This document shows, piece after piece, positions 30,273-38,995 of a DNA stretch of 64,000 nucleotides. Every line of letters begins with the position of its first letter. Positions within the stretch are counted from its first letter, which is position 1. Made by a program: the position numbers and the translations under genes. Source of the DNA: Bifidobacteriaceae bacterium UBA2724 (GTDB lineage: Bacteria; Actinomycetota; Actinomycetes; Actinomycetales; Bifidobacteriaceae); the NCBI GenBank assembly GCA_002353815.1, contig DEKK01000012.1:236038-300037 (forward strand), given 5' to 3'. Below the pieces are notes generated by a model. That model was not told the origin of the DNA, made no database searches, and worked only from the letters and a program-made list of their open reading frames with translations.

Positions 30273-30287
30273 TTCGCTGTGAGCGAA
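30273..30287 (-). promoter_or_regulatory. ClgR-type operator upstream of clpC
   Basis: TTCGCTGTGAGCGAA is a perfect inverted repeat (TTCGCT/AGCGAA, three-base centre). Read on the minus strand its core, CGCTCACAGCG, fits the actinobacterial ClgR consensus CGCYNANRGCG. It lies 80 bases upstream of the clpC start. ClgR activates clp genes in corynebacteria and bifidobacteria; the clgR gene is not in this window. Confidence 0.7.
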
Positions 30288-30493
30288 CACAGCGGACCGA
30301 CGGATTTCCGCCTGGAAAGCGCATTTTCACACGCCGGTCTCCTCTTCCTAATCCGCAACGAACCGCAGATAACACGGCACTGTCATTCTTCCTTTGCAAA
30401 TTCCGTCAGCTAATGTTGTCATTAGTGGTCAAAGTACCGCGCCGCGCCGTACGACGTCCGTACCGGGCGACGCTAACTGGACGAAGGAGAAAT

Positions 30494-31453
30494 ATGAGCG
30501 AACCTTCCACCGCGACGGGCGAATTCCCCGCAATCAAAAGGAACTCCGATATAGTTGTCGGCATCGATGGATCCAAAGGGTCGTGCTGTGCGCTGGCATG
30601 GGCCATGCAAATCGCATCGCTGACCGGGCAGACCGTGAACGCCGTCTATGGCTGGACCTACTCGTGGGACATGGGCCCCGAGCCCGAAGATGAGGAAGGT
30701 TGGAAGGCCATCCGCGAGCAGATCACCAAGAAGCTCTACGGCTGGGCCGAAATCGCCAACGAAGGCATCAACTTCGACATGTCGAAGCTCAAACTGACGA
30801 GCGTGAGGTCCTCCGGAAGCGCGGCATTGCTGAAAATCGGTCAGGAATCCGACCAGATCGTCGTGGGACGCCGCTCGCTGAGCCCTGTCGCGCGATGGTT
30901 CTTCGGCTCCGTGTCGTCGTCGATCGCCGAACATTCGCGCGTCCCCGTCACCGTCGTGAGGGTGCCGGAATACAAGGAAAACGCCGTCACCGAAAACATC
31001 CACCATGTACTGAGCACCGACCTGGATTCCGATCCGGATGCGTCGCGTCCCATCGTCGTGGGCGTCGACGGCTCGGATTGCTCCATCCGTGCGCTGAATT
31101 TCGCCGCCGAGGCAGCGAAATACGAGAAGCGGCCGCTCAAGGTGCTGTATTGCTGGCAGGTCCGGGACATCGAGTCGACGGGCGATGGGGTGCCGAGCGA
31201 GGAAGAAGCGCAGGAAGCGGCCGAAAAGGACGTGAATACCTGGCTCGCGGACGCTGAGATCTCCCCGGATATCAAGGTCCAGGCACACGCGTTCCATATC
31301 GCCCCCGGCAAGGGGCTTGTGCGCGCAAGCGAGGATGCAAGCCGCGTGGTCGTCGGTTCCCGCGGTTTGAGCGGTTTCGATGCCCATCTGCTGGGATCCA
31401 TCAGCCAGTACGTCATCGAAAACGCCCACGGAACGGTGACCATCGTTCACTGA
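30494..31453 (+). CDS. Universal stress protein with two Usp domains
   Basis: The 319-residue cytoplasmic protein carries two UspA domains in tandem. Each begins with a beta strand and GIDGS-type turn (VVGIDGSKGS near residue 16, VVGVDGSDCS near residue 190) and ends in the nucleotide-binding region (GRRSLSPVARWFFGSVSSSI; GSRGLSGFDAHLLGSISQYV), so ATP binding is likely in at least the second. Such double-Usp proteins are typical of actinobacteria and act in stress and dormancy. AAGGAG precedes ATG 30494; the frame is open upstream but without homology. It is divergent from clpC. Confidence 0.92.
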   Translation: MSEPSTATGEFPAIKRNSDIVVGIDGSKGSCCALAWAMQIASLTGQTVNAVYGWTYSWDMGPEPEDEEGWKAIREQITKKLYGWAEIANEGINFDMSKLKLTSVRSSGSAALLKIGQESDQIVVGRRSLSPVARWFFGSVSSSIAEHSRVPVTVVRVPEYKENAVTENIHHVLSTDLDSDPDASRPIVVGVDGSDCSIRALNFAAEAAKYEKRPLKVLYCWQVRDIESTGDGVPSEEEAQEAAEKDVNTWLADAEISPDIKVQAHAFHIAPGKGLVRASEDASRVVVGSRGLSGFDAHLLGSISQYVIENAHGTVTIVH

Positions 31454-31594
31454 CCCCAAGGACGGCGCTCCGCTTTGCATCGCCTGTGCGAAAGGACGCC
31501 GCATCGGAACCAGTGCATGAAAACGCTGACGCCGGGAACCGCCAGAAACACCGACATAAACACAGAAAAACTATGCTCAAGAAATGAAGCTCAA

Positions 31595-31638
31595 ACGGAC
31601 AATGGCCTGCGCGTGGTCTCGCGCAGGCCATTGTCCGT
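31595..31638. terminator. Long bidirectional hairpin between convergent genes
   Basis: A 19-base perfect stem (arms 31595-31613 and 31620-31638, starting ACGGACAATGG) with a six-base loop lies between the universal stress gene and the DUF3027 gene. T-rich stretches are weak on both sides, so termination may rely on the stem strength. Confidence 0.75.
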
Positions 31639-31730
31639 TCTTGATAAAATAAGAGGTCCGCTTCCATCGCGAGAGCAACGGCGGACGCTGCCGCGGGCAG
31701 CCGGTTCGCCAGCATCCGCAGACACGGCAT

Positions 31731-31778
31731 CACCGTGGATGTCACCGTGGATGTCACCGTGGACGTCATCGTTGACGT
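31731..31778. repeat. 12-base tandem repeat, four copies
   Basis: CACCGTGGATGT occurs twice exactly, then as CACCGTGGACGT and CATCGTTGACGT. It lies 32 bases beyond the 3' end of the DUF3027 gene. Confidence 0.93.
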
Positions 31779-31809
31779 CCACGGAGCAAGTCATCCCAGG
31801 CCGTGCCTC

Positions 31810-33762
31810 TTATGCCTCGTCCGTCTCGCTGTCTGCGTTGCGAGAGGAAGCGGCAGTCGAATCGCCTTCCGCTGCCTGCGAAGCCTGAGGTTCTTCCGCA
31901 TCCGCGGAAACAGAGCCATTCTCTGCTTCTGCGGTGCCATCCGCATCCGCCTCAGCGCTGCCGTCGGTGTCCGCTTTCAGGCTCGCATCGGTGTCAAGGT
32001 CCGCCTCGGCATCGAGATGTGCATCGGCATGTGCATCGGCACCCATTGCCGCATCGGCATCCGTCTCGGGGCCGGCATCGGCTGCCGCCTTCGCGTCGGC
32101 GTCTGCCTCCGAGCCGGAAACCGCTTCAGCATCGGCATGTGCATCGGCACCCATTGCCGCGTCCGCATCCGCATTTGTCCGCGGGTCGGTACTCGCCTCG
32201 GCATCCGCGTCCGCCGAGTCGGTCTGTTCGGAAGTGTCATCCGAATCGGCGCTCACATCGAGCGATTCCTCGATCTCGACCTTCGTGGCATGGTTTTCGT
32301 CCTGCGGTTCATCGTCGGTCTCGTCGGATTCGGCAACGACGTTGGCGGCGATATCGTTATCGTCGGCCTCATCGTTGTCTGCCCCCTCCATGGCCTCGAC
32401 CACGCCGATTTCATCGCGCTTGCTCTGGCGGATGATCTCGATGGTGTTGTCATCCAACGCAGGCTCGGTCTGGATCCACATCGGGGTCGGTGCGGGAGGC
32501 GCGATTTCGGAATGTTCGCCGCAGCCATGGTCACGCGACACGACTCGTCCGTCGTCCGGACTCCATTTGTTGGCGCAGACGCCGAAGATTCTTCCCAGCT
32601 CGCCCTTGATCGGGACGAAGAAACCACACGTTTCGCAAATCTTGCCTGCAGCGGTCCTCGTGCTCAGCGCCTTGGGCCCATGGGGACCGTCATACCAGCG
32701 TTCCGCGGCCTGCGAACGGCCGAGCGGAGACATGACACGGCGGCGGCCGAGTTCGAATTCGTCAACGATGTCCTCGGTCTGGTCGGTCTCATCGGCTTCG
32801 ACCTGATCGGCGCTGGTCTGCCTAGCGTCGGTTGCCGCAGCGCCGTCCTGCACGGCACCGGTCTGGGTGGCTTCGCCCTGCGCCGCGGTTGATTGCGCGG
32901 CATCGGACTCCCCAGCTTCGCTGGATTCGCTCTGCCCGGCTTCCACGGATCCTACGGTCGCAGTCGCAGACCCATCGGTCGCGTCCTGCGCCGCCGCGGC
33001 ATCCTTCGCACCCTTCCCTGCGTCACCAGCGGCATCGCTGCCGGGGATTATGGCATGCGTCTCCTCGGTACGATATCCGTCCTCGAGCCGCGGATCGTCT
33101 TCCTCGGTGCCGATCGAATCGGTCGGAGACAGATCCGACGGTTCCAGCCTGTCTTTCCACGGGACCCACTGGGGGGCGAGCATGGCGCCTTCCGCCGGAA
33201 TCAGCGAGGATTCGCAGACGGTCCACGTATCGCGCCCCACATCATGGAACAGCGTCACGGACCACTGCCAGTGTTCGTATCCGGGAACGGCAGCCTGGAA
33301 TCGGAAATCGGTGACCCCATCCTCCATAGGGATCTCTTCGATGAAGTTCCCGACCTCCGTTTCATCTTCGGCAACGCGAAACGCGACGTTCAACGCCAGG
33401 TCGCGTGGATCCACCTTCGGAAGGCTGTCGTCGTCACCCTCGATGCCGTCCGCATCTTCATCGGCAACTGTGACGTCTGCATCCCCGCCATTCTCGGCGG
33501 CCGAAGCATCCGAACCCGCGGAATCCGAAGATCCGGCGGTGGATTCCGCTGCATCTTCGGTGTCGTTGAAATCTTCGGTGTCTTTGTAGCCCACACGCGA
33601 CTCACCATCATTGACGGAAGCATCAGGCGCGGCGTCGTCGCCCGCCGTTTCCGTCGTCTCGGTCGCGGAATCAGCCTGGGGCACCGTCGTTTCCGTCGCT
33701 TCGCCGTCGTTAGGAAGTTCTTGCATGGAATCAGCGTTGGTTGCCTCAGTGAAATCAGTCAT
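31810..33762 (-). CDS. DUF3027 family protein with acidic low-complexity tails
   Basis: The 650-residue protein has a DUF3027 core split by disordered sequence: VDPRDLALNVAFRVAEDE to YEHWQWSVTLFHDVGRDTWTVCESSL and QWVPWKDRLEPSDL, then RWYDGPHGPKALS with CETCGFFVPIKGELGRIFGVCANKWSPDDGRVV, whose Cys-x2-Cys and later Cys/His suggest a metal-binding knuckle. The N-terminal 120 and C-terminal 220 residues are almost wholly Ala, Asp, Glu, Ser and Thr, including near-repeats of AMGADAHADA. DUF3027 is actinobacterial and usually sits beside a cold-shock gene, as here (76 bases). Function unknown. The ribosome binding site (AAGG) is weak. Confidence 0.85.
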   Translation of the reverse strand: MTDFTEATNADSMQELPNDGEATETTVPQADSATETTETAGDDAAPDASVNDGESRVGYKDTEDFNDTEDAAESTAGSSDSAGSDASAAENGGDADVTVADEDADGIEGDDDSLPKVDPRDLALNVAFRVAEDETEVGNFIEEIPMEDGVTDFRFQAAVPGYEHWQWSVTLFHDVGRDTWTVCESSLIPAEGAMLAPQWVPWKDRLEPSDLSPTDSIGTEEDDPRLEDGYRTEETHAIIPGSDAAGDAGKGAKDAAAAQDATDGSATATVGSVEAGQSESSEAGESDAAQSTAAQGEATQTGAVQDGAAATDARQTSADQVEADETDQTEDIVDEFELGRRRVMSPLGRSQAAERWYDGPHGPKALSTRTAAGKICETCGFFVPIKGELGRIFGVCANKWSPDDGRVVSRDHGCGEHSEIAPPAPTPMWIQTEPALDDNTIEIIRQSKRDEIGVVEAMEGADNDEADDNDIAANVVAESDETDDEPQDENHATKVEIEESLDVSADSDDTSEQTDSADADAEASTDPRTNADADAAMGADAHADAEAVSGSEADADAKAAADAGPETDADAAMGADAHADAHLDAEADLDTDASLKADTDGSAEADADGTAEAENGSVSADAEEPQASQAAEGDSTAASSRNADSETDEA

Positions 33763-33838
33763 AGTAAAACCTTAGATTATTTCTTCGCGATATGCGAACG
33801 GCGGTCGAGTCATCGACCGCCGAATCATCAAAACCGAA

Positions 33839-34228
33839 TCAATCCTGCACGTCGAAGTCGTCCGCGACCGCGCGAAGCATCGCGGCGAGCTTCTTGGATT
33901 CCCTCGCGCCCGGGTAATGATGGTGGCGCAAATCGTTCCCGGCCACGTCGAGGAGCTTGATGAGGTCCTCGACGATGGCGGCCATGTCGTCAGGCGACGG
34001 ACGGTTCGCCTTGACCATGGACGGCATGGGGCCATCCACGGTCAGCGACAGGACCTGCGGCCCCTTGCGCCCCTCGACGACAGAGAACTCAACACGTGCG
34101 CCCTTGCGCAGATTGGACACACCTTGGGGAAGTGCCGAAGCCGGAAGGAACACGTCCTTACCGTCTCCGGTCTCAATAAATCCATATCCCTTCTTGGAAT
34201 CGAACCAGCGTACGCGCCCACTTGGCAT
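33839..34228 (-). CDS. Cold-shock domain protein with C-terminal extension
   Basis: The 129-residue protein starts with a cold-shock OB fold (residues 1-65) having RNP1 KGYGFIE and RNP2 DVFLPAS, which bind single-stranded RNA or DNA. The second half (66-129) is a helical extension (DMAAIVEDLIKLLDVAGNDLRHHHYPG) found in the actinobacterial long cold-shock proteins that pair with DUF3027. GGAGGTGACTG is a strong ribosome binding site. It is likely transcribed with the DUF3027 gene and separated from the histidine kinase by a hairpin. Confidence 0.92.
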   Translation of the reverse strand: MPSGRVRWFDSKKGYGFIETGDGKDVFLPASALPQGVSNLRKGARVEFSVVEGRKGPQVLSLTVDGPMPSMVKANRPSPDDMAAIVEDLIKLLDVAGNDLRHHHYPGARESKKLAAMLRAVADDFDVQD

Positions 34229-34253
34229 CAGTCACCTCCGAAAATTAACGCCA

Positions 34254-34282
34254 ATGCCCGTCCGCGCATCGCAGACGGGCAT
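34254..34282 (-). terminator. Hairpin between the histidine kinase and the cold-shock gene
   Basis: ATGCCCGTC pairs with GACGGGCAT (9 bases, 11-base loop). A second small stem (GGAGCC/GGCTCC, 34290-34307) lies beside it. They follow the kinase stop and precede the cold-shock start on the minus strand, so could end the two-component transcript or fold in the cold-shock 5' UTR. Confidence 0.5.
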
Positions 34283-34332
34283 ATCGGCAGGAGCCGCGAT
34301 GGGCTCCCTGACTCAAGATGAATATTGTAATG

Positions 34333-36855
34333 CTACTTGGCGCGTTTTCTACCCATTCCCCACTGATTTCGCTGTGGGCGAGAAGAATCGTCGGCCTTCG
34401 GCGTCTCCGTCTCCGCCTTCTCGGCCTCGACCACGGGGAGCACAATCGTATATGACAGACCGCCGCCCGGGGTCTTCGTGGCACAGATGAGACCGCGATG
34501 GGCTTTCACCACGGATTGGACGATGGCCATGCCGAGACCGGTGCCGCCTTTCTGCCGGGCGCGCGACGGATCGCCGGTATAGAAGCGTTCGAAGATCCGC
34601 GAGCGCTGAGAGGCGGGCACCCCGGGGCCATGGTCGCTGACGACCACGACCGCGAACTTCTTCCCGTCCCCCGTCATATCTGACATCTGGGCGGAGTTGA
34701 GAAACTCCTTCAACGAGGTCTCGTCGCTGCGCTTCTTGCCAAGGTCGTCCGAAGTATCCGCGAGCTGGAATCCGACGCCGAGTTCGACAGGCGAATTCGA
34801 CGGGGTGTAGCGGTGGATGTTGCCGATGATGTTCGTGAGCACCTGGTGCAGGCGCATGGGGTCGCCGGTGAATTCGACGGGTTTCATCGGGCTGTCGTCG
34901 ACTTCGAAGCGCACAAGGTCCTCGTCGCTGTCGGACGTGACCATCTCATCGATCGGACGCGCCTTGCCTGCGATGTGCACGCCGCCCAGTTTCACGGTTC
35001 TGTCAGGATCGAGGGCGTGGAGGTCCTCGGCGGATTCCTCGATCATCTCGTCCATGCGGACTTTCTTCGTGAGGTCGATTCCCCTGCCCTCGTCGAGACG
35101 CGCGAGCGACAGAAGGTCCTCGACCAACGCCGCCATGCGTTCGCTGGAGGTCTCGATATGGTCGAGCGCAACGTTGGCACGCTCGAGGTTCGCCTCAGCG
35201 TCGTCGGGATCTGCCGCGCGCTGCATCCTGTACAGCTCGGCATAGCCATGGATCGTGGCGAGGGGCGTGCGCAGCTCGTGGGAGGCATCCGACACGAACT
35301 GCTTCATCTTCTCGGTCGTCTCTTCCTGTTCCTTGAAACTTCGCTCGATCTGGGTGAGCATCGTGTTGAGGGACATCGCCAACGAGCCGATTTCGGTGTT
35401 CGGCGGCAGAGGCTGGATTCGTTCGGAAAGGTCGCCCGCGGCGATTTTCGCGGCCGTCCTTTCCATCTTCTTCAACGGCCGCAGGGTGTTGCGGACGAGC
35501 AGCGCGGAGACGATGCCCGCCGCGAGCAACGTGCACAGACCCGCGAGCAGGAAGTATTGAACGATCATGTTCGTGGTCTCATACATATCGCGAAGCGAAA
35601 TGCCGATGTATGCGACGCCTATGACCTGTTCGTCATCGGCCGTGGAGGCGGAGCCCTGGGGCTGTCCGCCCGCCGAACTGTCGGCGGCGTTCGAAGAATC
35701 CGGCATGGAGGATTCGGATCCGTCCGATTCGGGGGATGTCGCCGATCCGCCAGGGCCGCCGGATGCTTGCACGTCGATTATCTGGAACGCCATGACGCGC
35801 CACGCCTGGCTGGCGGACTCCATCTCGCTCTGCGTGACGGTCACGCCATCGGGCACGATCACCGTCGCCTTCGCAGTGAAGGCCTGTCCGTACGACACGC
35901 TCGACAGGTCGACCGAATCCAGATTCGGCTCGCTCATGACACCGTTGCGCAGAGTCGGAATCTGGCTTGCGATGATCTGCCCGTCGGCGTCGCGGATCTG
36001 CAAGAAATAATCAGTCAGCGAATACGAACGCCTGTCGAGGTCCGAGAACCGGAGCTGCTGGTAGTTGTCATACACCAGCTGGGCCTGCTGGGCGAGCTGC
36101 TTGTCGGTCTTCGCCAGGATGTATTGCTGCACGAGCTGGCGGACGGCGAGGCCGAGCACACATTCGGCGAGCAACACGACGATGACGACGAGCGAGACAA
36201 GTTTGAACGACAGCGTCATGTTGTCGAAATACGCGTTGAAACGCTCACGCAAGGGTTTCCTTTGCCTTTCGCGGGATGCATGGGCGAGCCGCTTGACGTT
36301 CCCCTTCTGGCGTTCGACGGCCATGACGGGGTCGGGATTCGCCTGTGCGGCAGCGGAAGCGCTCTGGGACCGGGGCGCCGGGTTCCCGTTGGCCGATGAG
36401 GCGGCGGAGGCAGGCGTCGCAGATGCCGGCGTCACAGACCCCGATGTCACAGGTGCCGATGTTACAGGTGCCGATGTTGGCGAAGAACCCGATGCCGGGA
36501 ATCCCGATACGATGGAGGCGGATGCGTCATCCGGGACGATGGAAACAGCCTCTCCAGGGATTTGGTCCTGGGCGGCGGAGGCAGAAGAGGAAATGGCGGA
36601 CGGATCCGCCACAGATGCCGCGGATGAGACGGAGCCTGCATCCGTCTGAACCGCATCCGCCGCCGTCACGTCGGACGTTGCATCGTACACGTCGGCTTCG
36701 GATTCGGCGGATGTGTCGGATGCTGCGTCGGTTTGCTCGCCCGCGGCCTGGTTTTCTTGCTGAGAGCCATTCGGAACGTTGCCGTCCGCCTCCGTCTCGC
36801 GCATGGAGCCGCGAGAGCCACGCGCAGCCGCCAATTCGTTTTCGTCAGCGTTCAT
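34333..36855 (-). CDS. HAMP sensor histidine kinase with long disordered N-terminus
   Basis: The 840-residue kinase has an Ala/Ser/Asp/Glu-rich cytoplasmic extension (1-210), TM1 (about 216-237), an outer sensor domain (239-428) that includes a low-complexity Gly/Ser/Asp patch (365-408), TM2 (429-454), HAMP (455-508), HisKA with phospho-acceptor His526 in SDASHELRTPLA, and a HATPase domain (DHGPGVP, GGTGLGMAIVQ). It is about 300 residues longer than usual because of the extension. The partner response regulator is 115 bases upstream on the same strand. ATG 36855 has AAAGG nearby; the frame is open upstream. Signal unknown; MprB/TcrY-like kinases sense envelope stress. Confidence 0.9.
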   Translation of the reverse strand: MNADENELAAARGSRGSMRETEADGNVPNGSQQENQAAGEQTDAASDTSAESEADVYDATSDVTAADAVQTDAGSVSSAASVADPSAISSSASAAQDQIPGEAVSIVPDDASASIVSGFPASGSSPTSAPVTSAPVTSGSVTPASATPASAASSANGNPAPRSQSASAAAQANPDPVMAVERQKGNVKRLAHASRERQRKPLRERFNAYFDNMTLSFKLVSLVVIVVLLAECVLGLAVRQLVQQYILAKTDKQLAQQAQLVYDNYQQLRFSDLDRRSYSLTDYFLQIRDADGQIIASQIPTLRNGVMSEPNLDSVDLSSVSYGQAFTAKATVIVPDGVTVTQSEMESASQAWRVMAFQIIDVQASGGPGGSATSPESDGSESSMPDSSNAADSSAGGQPQGSASTADDEQVIGVAYIGISLRDMYETTNMIVQYFLLAGLCTLLAAGIVSALLVRNTLRPLKKMERTAAKIAAGDLSERIQPLPPNTEIGSLAMSLNTMLTQIERSFKEQEETTEKMKQFVSDASHELRTPLATIHGYAELYRMQRAADPDDAEANLERANVALDHIETSSERMAALVEDLLSLARLDEGRGIDLTKKVRMDEMIEESAEDLHALDPDRTVKLGGVHIAGKARPIDEMVTSDSDEDLVRFEVDDSPMKPVEFTGDPMRLHQVLTNIIGNIHRYTPSNSPVELGVGFQLADTSDDLGKKRSDETSLKEFLNSAQMSDMTGDGKKFAVVVVSDHGPGVPASQRSRIFERFYTGDPSRARQKGGTGLGMAIVQSVVKAHRGLICATKTPGGGLSYTIVLPVVEAEKAETETPKADDSSRPQRNQWGMGRKRAK

Positions 36856-36970
36856 CGGACCTTTGTCCCTTCGAGACAGTGTTGACCACCAAGTCGCCCA
36901 CCAGCACAGTGCAGCCATGCAGGGCCATTGGGCCATGCATGGCGGTTGGACCATGCAAGGCCACGGTCAT

Positions 36971-37693
36971 TCAGTCTTTCGTACGAGGAGCACGGATCAT
37001 GTAGCCCACGCCACGCTTGGTCTGGATCAACGGTTCGACCTTCTTGCCGTCGATGACCACGCCATCGACCTTCTTGCGAAGATACGAAATATACGATTCG
37101 ACGATGGCCGCGTCGCCGCCCCAGTCGTACTGCCACACGTGGTTGAGGATCTGGATCTTGTTGACCACCCGGCCCTCGTTCTCCATGAGGTAGCGCAAAA
37201 GCTTGTATTCCGTTGGGCTCAGGTCGATTTCCTGCCCGGCACGAGTGACGTCATGGCTGTCTTCGTTGAGCTCGAGATCGCCCACGCGAATGACCGGGTC
37301 GTCCACGGCTTCTTCCTTCGTGCGACGCAGAATCGCGCGAATGCGCGCGATGACCTCTTCGAGGGAGAACGGCTTGGTCACGTAGTCGTCGCCGCCCACC
37401 GTCAGGCCCATCACCTTGTCTTGCGTGTCGTCTCGCGCGGTCAGGAACAGGACCGGGGCCACGATGCCTTCCTGGCGGATGCGTCGGGTGACCGAGAATC
37501 CATCGATGTCGGGGAGCATGATGTCAAGCACAATCAGATCGGGCTTGGTCTTCTCAATGACCTCAATGGCCTCGCTGCCAGATGCCGCCGTCTGCACTTC
37601 AAATCCAGAGAAATGCAGCGACGTTGACAGAAGGTCCCTGATCGAGGGCTCGTCATCCACTACGACAATCGTTGCTTCCATGTTTTTTGCCAT
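36971..37693 (-). CDS. OmpR/PhoB-family response regulator
   Basis: The 240-residue protein has a receiver domain with acidic pair DDE (13-15), phospho-acceptor Asp57 in IVLDIMLPD, the switch threonine FLTARDD and YVTKPFS, and a winged-helix DNA-binding domain (LSPTEYKLLRYLMENEGRVV, VESYISYLRKKVD, IQTKRGVGYMI). It is upstream of, and surely co-transcribed with, the histidine kinase. Start uncertain between ATG 37693 (MAKN) and ATG 37681 (MEAT); neither has a good ribosome binding site. The family most resembles MprA/TcrA/PhoP regulators of actinobacteria. Targets unknown. Confidence 0.93.
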   Translation of the reverse strand: MAKNMEATIVVVDDEPSIRDLLSTSLHFSGFEVQTAASGSEAIEVIEKTKPDLIVLDIMLPDIDGFSVTRRIRQEGIVAPVLFLTARDDTQDKVMGLTVGGDDYVTKPFSLEEVIARIRAILRRTKEEAVDDPVIRVGDLELNEDSHDVTRAGQEIDLSPTEYKLLRYLMENEGRVVNKIQILNHVWQYDWGGDAAIVESYISYLRKKVDGVVIDGKKVEPLIQTKRGVGYMIRAPRTKD

Positions 37694-37834
37694 AGCTGTA
37701 ATTGTTGCATCGTTGTCTGAATTTTTTCTGAAAATATACTGTGATTTCGAGCAATCGAGAATGAATATGCAAAAGCGGTACGATTCCATGGCTCATACAG
37801 CGCCCCTTCGTCAAGTCCGGGATCTGGACGTCCA

Positions 37835-37920
37835 GGCAATCCCGGCCGCGGTGAGGATGAAACCTAGCGCGGCAATCCCGCTACCCCTGATTGGCAATCA
37901 TCCGGCCGCGGCGAGGACGA
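37835..37920. repeat. Imperfect direct repeat, about 28 bases, period 58
   Basis: GGCAAT..CCGGCCGCGG.GAGGA occurs at 37835 and 37893. It lies in the 743-base gap between the response regulator and the WXG100 gene. A minus-strand frame here gives short hydrophobic stretches (VGIVVLAAAG, LGFILTAAGIAW) interrupted by stops; either chance or a worn membrane-protein remnant. Confidence 0.6.
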
Positions 37921-38221
37921 CAATCCCGACGGCTGAAGCGACAACGCCGGTCGGGACGTCAGCCGCCCAGCGACCCGCCCGACGATGCGGCTCCCAGAGC
38001 CGGGACCAGACTGCAGCGATCGAGAAAGCTTGACTTGCCTCCGCACTCCCTGGATGGGAGGACGGCCCAGGATGGCAAGGCTTTCCCCACCCCTTGAAAC
38101 CACCTGTGGGCAGCGTGGAGGAAGATGGACCGAGACCTGGACACAGGCTTGACGCCAGTCGACAAGAGGACGGACGCATACGATGCACGGCGCAGATGTG
38201 CGGCGCCTCGGAATCGTCCAT

Positions 38222-38230
38222 TGTGGATAA
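38222..38230 (-). promoter_or_regulatory. Perfect DnaA box
   Basis: TTATCCACA on the minus strand, the consensus DnaA box, within CAAGGTTATCCACAA. Confidence 0.6.
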
Positions 38231-38313
38231 CCTTGCGTTTGCCGGATTGGTGTCTCTCAGTCCAAAGATTCCAACTCTTTCTCGGTTTGTTGAAAAAATC
38301 GGCCGGCCAAGGG

Positions 38314-38322
38314 TTATCCACA
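38314..38322 (+). promoter_or_regulatory. Perfect DnaA box, inverted to the first
   Basis: TTATCCACA on the plus strand within CAAGGGTTATCCACA, 83 bases after the first box and facing it; the interval is relatively AT-rich. It lies 115 bases before the WXG100 start. Confidence 0.6.
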
Positions 38323-38436
38323 TTTGTCTTTTTCGTTTCCCCGCCGCCGCGATTTCCCGTAGCGTGACTACTGCCATGGCAATTCGATGAAAGGCAGCTG
38401 ACCGCCGTCAGCACAACGGGGAAAGGAGGTGAAACA

Positions 38437-38730
38437 ATGCCTCAGTATCAGGTTGATTCCGAACAGATCCGGACTTCGAGCGCCGCGGTGGCGCAGTCCG
38501 TGGATTCCATCCGCACCGCGGTCTCGGGAATGTATGCCAATCTCAATGAACTGCAGTCCGCGTGGCACGGCTCCGCGGCCACGCAGTTCGCCAGCGTCGC
38601 CGAGCAGTGGCGCGTGGCGCAGCAGCAGATGGAGGCTTCTCTCGAGAACATCCAGCGTTCTCTCGGACAGGCATCGATTGTGTATGCCGACGCCGAGAGC
38701 CAGGCTTCGAGCCTTTTTGCGACGTCATGA
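38437..38730 (+). CDS. WXG100 family (ESAT-6-like) protein
   Basis: The 97-residue helical-hairpin protein has the turn motif Trp43-His-Gly45 in QSAWHGSAA, flanked by two amphipathic helices, and a C-terminal YADAE that fits the Y-x3-E export signal of type VII substrates. The length is exact for the family. AAAGGAGGTGAAACA before ATG is a near-perfect Shine-Dalgarno, suggesting strong expression. No EccC ATPase, EccB, EccD, mycosin or second WXG100 gene is visible, so it is an orphan here; secretion would need a system elsewhere. A possible homodimer, as for many Gram-positive WXG100 proteins. Confidence 0.93.
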   Translation: MPQYQVDSEQIRTSSAAVAQSVDSIRTAVSGMYANLNELQSAWHGSAATQFASVAEQWRVAQQQMEASLENIQRSLGQASIVYADAESQASSLFATS

Positions 38731-38762
38731 CGGCGGCCCGTACGCACCATGATTAGCACACC

Positions 38763-38804
38763 GAAACACAACCACCGGCGATCCTAGGCAGCCGGTCGTG
38801 TTTC
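38763..38804 (+). terminator. Probable terminator after the WXG100 gene
   Basis: GAAACACAACC..CCGGC pairs imperfectly with GCCGG.TCGTGTTTC about 33 bases after the stop; the T run is short. Confidence 0.5.
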
Positions 38805-38995
38805 ATCCGTGTCCCGGGTTCGGAACCGCGTGACACTCCCTTCTTCAATCTGAACCCGGGACGTTTTCCACTATCGGTTTTCGGACCGAGAGACCTTCCG
38901 TCAGCGGCTTCTTCCCAGCGGAAGGCTTTTAGCATGCCCGCAACGACGCGACACATGATTCGCCAGACAGCAATGAAGCAAATGGCGGGGGGAAC

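Noticed and set aside
37790..38100. Possible membrane-protein pseudogene on the minus strand
   Set aside because: Short hydrophobic stretches are broken by stops and explained as well by a direct repeat; no family can be named.
38222..38322. Chromosomal replication origin
   Set aside because: Only two DnaA boxes and no dnaA, dnaN, rpmH or parAB nearby; kept only as a DnaA-box pair.
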